From Eubacteriales bacterium (GTDB taxonomy: Bacteria > Bacillota > Clostridia > Peptostreptococcales > Anaerovoracaceae), in assembly GCA_028692535.1 (NCBI GenBank), contig JAQUXD010000073.1, positions 1 through 8,371 on the forward strand: a stretch of 8,371 bases of DNA, given 5' to 3'. Below, piece after piece: positions 6,229 through 8,371 of the stretch. The notes under the pieces were generated by a model that saw only the letters and a program-made list of their open reading frames with translations, ran no database searches and was not told where the DNA came from. The stretch's first letter is position 1, and each line of letters opens with the position of its first letter. Made by a program: the position numbers and the translations under genes.

Positions 6229-6750
6229 ATGAATGAGTCCTGGAAAGAAATGACCCGCGAGCAGTTGTATCAACTGATCGAAAACTGCTCAAAAAACTGG
6301 TTGGCAATGGACGGTGTCTGGTTTCAGTCCATCGAAGAGCAGTACGGCATGGACGAAGCCATGAAGCATGATGAGGCTATTTGGCGGCGCTTTACCCGCA
6401 TAGAGGCAAGACGCGCGAAAGATTTTTTGAAACTTCCCGACAGGGCCGGCCTGGACGGACTAAAAAGAGCACTGAATCTCCGCATGTATGCGAATATGTG
6501 CAATGATTCTGCCGAAATGAAAGACGGAGCCTTGATCTACAAAATCCGCGACTGCCGCGTACAGCGGGCCCGAACCTCGAAAGGGATGCCGATGCACCCT
6601 TGCAAGAGTGTGGGGGAGATCGAATACAGCGGATTTGCCGAAATCATTGATGACCGAATCAGCTGTGAATGCCTGAGCTGTTATCCCGATGTGACAGATC
6701 CCGATTACAGCTGCTGCTGGCGATTTACAATGGAGGAATCTCATGAATAG
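6229..6750 (+). CDS. DUF6125-like conserved protein, cysteine-rich C-terminus
   Basis: A 173-residue soluble protein of unknown function. The N-terminal half is helical and acidic/basic mixed, with ENCSKNWLAMDGVWFQSIEE (18-37) and AIWRRFTRIEARR (50-62), which I associate with the clostridial DUF6125 family from memory. The C-terminal half carries seven cysteines: Cys109, Cys125, the CECLSC cluster 146-151, and the pair 162-163. This could bind a metal or an Fe-S cluster, but no standard motif fits. The ATG at 6229 is chosen because AAGGAG lies 7 nt upstream; an earlier in-frame ATG at 6157 has no binding site and falls in the promoter. Its last 8 bases overlap the start of the DUF3842 gene, whose binding site GGAGG lies inside this gene, so the two are probably translationally coupled. 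Confidence 0.88.
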   Translation: MNESWKEMTREQLYQLIENCSKNWLAMDGVWFQSIEEQYGMDEAMKHDEAIWRRFTRIEARRAKDFLKLPDRAGLDGLKRALNLRMYANMCNDSAEMKDGALIYKIRDCRVQRARTSKGMPMHPCKSVGEIEYSGFAEIIDDRISCECLSCYPDVTDPDYSCCWRFTMEESHE

Positions 6751-7168
6751 ACCTGTGATCCTGGTAATCGACGGACAGGGAGGCGGCTTGGGCAAACAGA
6801 TCATCGAAGGGATACGAAAATCCAAGCTGCTATGCAATATCATTGCCGTAGGAACCAACAGCATCGCATCCTCTGCAATGCACAAAGCCGGAGCTGATAA
6901 CAGCGCCACGGGGGAAAACGCCGTGATTGTAAACAGTCGGAATGCCGATGTGATCATCGGCCCGATCGGCATCGTGATCGCTGATTCCCTGTTCGGCGAG
7001 ATCTCGGAAGCCATGGCTGCCGCAGTGGGCAGAAGCAACGCAAGAAAACTTCTGATTCCCATCAATCTGTGTAACAACATCGTGATCGGCGTTCCTGATC
7101 TTTCCACGAATGCCATGCTTCGCGGTGTGTTGACTCAAGTGGAAGAAGTCCTTGACAATTTAAAATAA
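6743..7168 (+). CDS. DUF3842 family protein
   Basis: A 141-residue protein matching DUF3842 as I know it, of unknown function. It opens with a beta strand and a glycine-rich loop, VILVIDGQGGGLGKQ (5-19), which looks like a nucleotide-binding Rossmann turn. Then come VGTNSIASSAMHKAGAD (36-52), ATGENAVIVN (55-64), DVIIGPIGIVIAD (69-81) and LLIPINLCN (103-111). The strand-helix alternation suggests a small alpha/beta fold. It is soluble with no signal peptide. It overlaps the DUF6125-like gene by 8 bp (ATGAATAG holds both the start and the upstream stop), with GGAGG just before the ATG. The ECF transporter gene follows 98 bp downstream. The ligand or reaction is not known, and the NAD(P)/nucleotide suggestion rests only on the glycine loop. 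Confidence 0.93.
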   Translation: MNRPVILVIDGQGGGLGKQIIEGIRKSKLLCNIIAVGTNSIASSAMHKAGADNSATGENAVIVNSRNADVIIGPIGIVIADSLFGEISEAMAAAVGRSNARKLLIPINLCNNIVIGVPDLSTNAMLRGVLTQVEEVLDNLK

Positions 7169-7180
7169 ATCAAGTAGTTT
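7152..7180 (+). promoter_or_regulatory. Candidate promoter for the ECF transporter leader
   Basis: A perfect TTGACA (7152-7157) lies inside the last codons of the DUF3842 gene. At 17 bp it faces TAGTTT (weak, 3 of 6); a better -10, TTTAAT (7178-7183), is at a too-long 20 bp. Either would start RNA near 7187-7190, just ahead of the leader hairpins. Confidence 0.35.
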
Positions 7181-7190
7181 AATCTTCAAT

Positions 7191-7252
7191 GATACCACGA
7201 AGGTATTGCGAATTCCGGAAGAGGGTTCCAGCTTTGCGGTATTTTTATTTTT
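7191..7252 (+). promoter_or_regulatory. Attenuator-like leader of the ECF gene
   Basis: Two exclusive folds share ATACC at 7192-7196. Fold one pairs it with GGTAT at 7202-7206 around ACGAA. Fold two pairs the 11-base ATACCACGAAG (7192-7202) with CTTTGCGGTAT (7232-7242), ten of eleven bases pairing including one G-T, around an inner hairpin (7217-7229). It is followed by TTTTTATTTTT and then directly by the GGAGG of the ECF gene. Fold two looks like an intrinsic terminator. It may end the DUF6125/DUF3842 transcript, attenuate the ECF gene, or both. I recognise no known riboswitch class. Confidence 0.5.
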
Positions 7253-7266
7253 GGAGGAAAGAACAG

Positions 7267-7800
7267 ATGCAACAGAATAAATCGATCTCAAATATGATTC
7301 TCTCCGGCTTGTTTTTAGCTCTCGGGCTGATTTTGCCGTTTCTGACCGGTCAGATCCAGCAATTCGGAAATATGATGCTTCCGATGCATATTCCCGTACT
7401 GTTGTGCGGCTTTGTTTGCGGCCCTCTTTGGGGCTTGGCTGTAGGCCTTACAACGCCGCTTTTGCGCAGCATTCTTTTTACCATGCCGCCTTTGTTTCCC
7501 ATGGCCGCGGCGATGGCTTTTGAACTGGCTGCTTACGGTTTGCTGACCGGAGTATTGGGCAGAATGTTCTCAAAAGATAAAAAAGGCATCTATGCTGCCT
7601 TGATGATTTCAATGCTGGGCGGCAGGGTCGTTTGGGGCATGGCGGCCCGGATCTTTTTCGGCATTGCGGGAATGCCTTTTGATTGGAAAATATTCTTAGC
7701 CGGCGGGTTGCTCAACGCATGGCCGGGGATCCTGGTGCAGTTGATCCTGATCCCGCCTCTTGTTCAGACCATCCGCCGGATCACTGTGTCAGATCGCTGA
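7267..7800 (+). CDS. ECF transporter S component (substrate-binding membrane subunit)
   Basis: A 177-residue integral membrane protein with about six hydrophobic segments, the size and layout of an energy-coupling-factor S subunit. Such subunits capture a vitamin or similar micronutrient and dock to a shared EcfT/EcfA/EcfA' module, none of which is in view. The segments LPMHIPVLLCGFVCGPLWGL (37-56), TPLLRSILFTMPPLFPMAAA (65-84) and the short-side-chain helices fit the family. The substrate cannot be assigned: I recall similar proteins predicted for pantothenate or pyridoxine, with low confidence. The ATG at 7267 is set by GGAGG 9 nt upstream; an in-frame ATG at 7189 lies within the leader and has no binding site. 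Its 3' end overlaps ybaK, on the other strand, by 20 bp. Confidence 0.85.
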   Translation: MQQNKSISNMILSGLFLALGLILPFLTGQIQQFGNMMLPMHIPVLLCGFVCGPLWGLAVGLTTPLLRSILFTMPPLFPMAAAMAFELAAYGLLTGVLGRMFSKDKKGIYAALMISMLGGRVVWGMAARIFFGIAGMPFDWKIFLAGGLLNAWPGILVQLILIPPLVQTIRRITVSDR

Positions 7801-8248
7801 GCTGAAACGGAAGAGCTTTTTCCAGTTCCTTCAGAGATAATTCCGTTTGAAGACCGATCTTGCCTGCGCTGATGATGATCGTATCCCAATCGGCCGCCGA
7901 TTCGTCGATCCTCGTCGGAAAGTGTTTTTTCATGCCAAGAGGACTGCATCCGCCGTGAACGTATCCGGTCAGGGGCAGCAATTCCTTCGACGGAATCATC
8001 TCAATGGATTTTTCTCCCACGGCTGTCGCTGCTTTCCGCAGATCCAATTCCTTTGGTCCGGGAATGATGAATACGTAGTGCTGACCCGAACGCCCTGCGG
8101 TCACCAGTGTTTTGAAAATCCGCCCCGGTTCCCGATTCAAAGCCTTGGCGACATCTACCGCGGAGAGTGCGGCATTGCTTTTGTAAGAATGGGGGATATA
8201 GGATGCTCCTTGTTGTTCCAGTATGCGCATGGCGTTGGTCTTGTTCAT
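7781..8248 (-). CDS. ybaK: Cys-tRNA(Pro) deacylase, YbaK/EbsC family
   Basis: A 155-residue cytoplasmic editing enzyme that hydrolyses cysteine wrongly attached to tRNA-Pro (and related mischarged tRNAs). Family marks: Lys46 in GRIFKTLVT, which matches the essential lysine of YbaK; IIPGPKELDLRK (61-72); the substrate-pocket segment GGCSPLGMKK (99-108); and ISAGKIGLQ (126-134). The length is normal, and the N-terminal MNKTNAMRILEQ fits the family. The ATG start has AAAGGA about 7 nt upstream. Its last 20 bp overlap the 3' end of the convergent ECF gene, leaving no room for a terminator between them. Upstream on the same strand lie a strong terminator and tRNA-Arg. A perfect TATAAT follows that terminator closely but lacks a good -35. 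Confidence 0.95.
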   Translation of the reverse strand: MNKTNAMRILEQQGASYIPHSYKSNAALSAVDVAKALNREPGRIFKTLVTAGRSGQHYVFIIPGPKELDLRKAATAVGEKSIEMIPSKELLPLTGYVHGGCSPLGMKKHFPTRIDESAADWDTIIISAGKIGLQTELSLKELEKALPFQLSDLTQ

Positions 8249-8289
8249 GATAAGTTCCTTTCTCTGAATAGGATTTGGTTATCGATATC

Positions 8290-8295
8290 ATTATA
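8290..8295 (-). promoter_or_regulatory. Possible -10 of the ybaK promoter
   Basis: The minus strand reads TATAAT, 41 bases before the ybaK ATG and only a few bases after the tRNA-Arg terminator. The -35 position would fall inside the terminator stem (CCCCGT at 17 bp) and does not resemble TTGACA, so support is weak. Confidence 0.35.
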
Positions 8296-8298
8296 CAG

Positions 8299-8324
8299 AA
8301 AAAGCGCCCCGTACGGGGCGCTTT
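8299..8324 (-). terminator. Intrinsic terminator after tRNA-Arg
   Basis: AAAGCGCCCC (8301-8310), loop GTAC, and GGGGCGCTTT (8315-8324) form a perfect 10-bp, very GC-rich stem. The loop is self-complementary, so the whole 24 bases are a palindrome. On the minus strand it is followed by TTTTT, which starts within the stem. It begins one base after the CCA end of tRNA-Arg. Confidence 0.92.
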
Positions 8325-8325
8325 C

Positions 8326-8371
8326 TGGCACGCCAGAGAGGATTCGAACCTCCAACCTACTGATTCGTAGT
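8326..8371 (-). tRNA. tRNA-Arg (anticodon ACG), 3' half only
   Basis: The 3' part of a tRNA ending in CCA with discriminator G. The T-arm GGAGG-TTCGAAT-CCTCT, acceptor strand CTGGCGT and variable loop AGGTT are clear. Counting back gives loop CTACGAA and anticodon ACG (arginine, read as ICG). The 5' half lies beyond the window edge. The gene is cut by the window and shows no sign of being broken. Confidence 0.9.

Noticed and set aside
6460..7116. A 218-codon minus-strand frame opposite the DUF6125/DUF3842 genes
   Set aside because: It spans the boundary of two well-supported overlapping genes and shows no motif or binding site.
7191..7207. Possible mini-ykkC (guanidine-II) hairpin because of an ACGA loop
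   Set aside because: That class needs two hairpins with ACGR tetraloops closed by GC-rich stems. Here there is one, with a five-base loop and an A+T-rich stem.
8301..8324. 24-bp perfect palindrome as a recombination or replication site
   Set aside because: It directly follows the tRNA 3' end and runs into a T tract on the minus strand, so a terminator explains it fully.
8326..8371. tRNA-Arg end as an integration (att) site
   Set aside because: No integrase, direct repeat of the tRNA end or foreign-looking segment is seen in the window.

Overview
This is an ordinary-looking stretch of bacterial chromosome, most likely from an anaerobic Firmicute of the class Clostridia. The support is indirect: strong AGGAGG-type ribosome binding sites throughout, DUF3842 and DUF6125-like proteins (families I know mainly from Clostridia), an ECF vitamin-transporter S subunit, and an AsnA-type asparagine synthetase. 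There are no transposases, integrases, phage genes or CRISPR arrays. Nine protein genes, two tRNA genes (one cut by the window edge) and one probable small-protein gene fill the window. No gene-free stretch exceeds 300 bases.

Minus strand, 6077 down to 2974: a probable three-gene operon. A PLP-dependent aspartate-aminotransferase-like enzyme is followed by aspartate--ammonia ligase (asnA) and a TraX-family membrane protein. The first two could turn oxaloacetate into aspartate and then asparagine. The operon has a good sigma-A promoter (TTGCCA-17-TATAAT). Next on the same strand come tRNA-Leu(GAG) with its own promoter and terminator, a 48-codon basic small ORF with a very strong ribosome binding site, a cytoplasmic gamma-glutamyltransferase-family protein, and a nitrilase-superfamily amidase of the Nit2/omega-amidase type.

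Plus strand, 6229 to 7800: an overlapping pair of conserved genes of unknown function (DUF6125-like, DUF3842), then an ECF transporter S component. Its short leader can fold either into a small hairpin or into a terminator-like hairpin that ends at the ribosome binding site. This gene runs tail-to-tail into, and overlaps by 20 bp, ybaK (Cys-tRNA(Pro) deacylase-like) on the minus strand. A strong terminator and the 3' half of tRNA-Arg(ACG) close the window.

The most interesting region is the 151-bp divergent intergenic space at 6078-6228. The two outward promoters appear to share overlapping -35 elements. An 11-bp sequence is repeated once beside each -10, an inverted repeat covers the leftward -10, and a 12/15 match to the CodY box lies just downstream of the leftward start. 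The second is the attenuator-like ECF leader at 7187-7257. I found no clearly new multi-gene system; the unknowns are the DUF6125/DUF3842 pair, the small ORF and the ECF leader.
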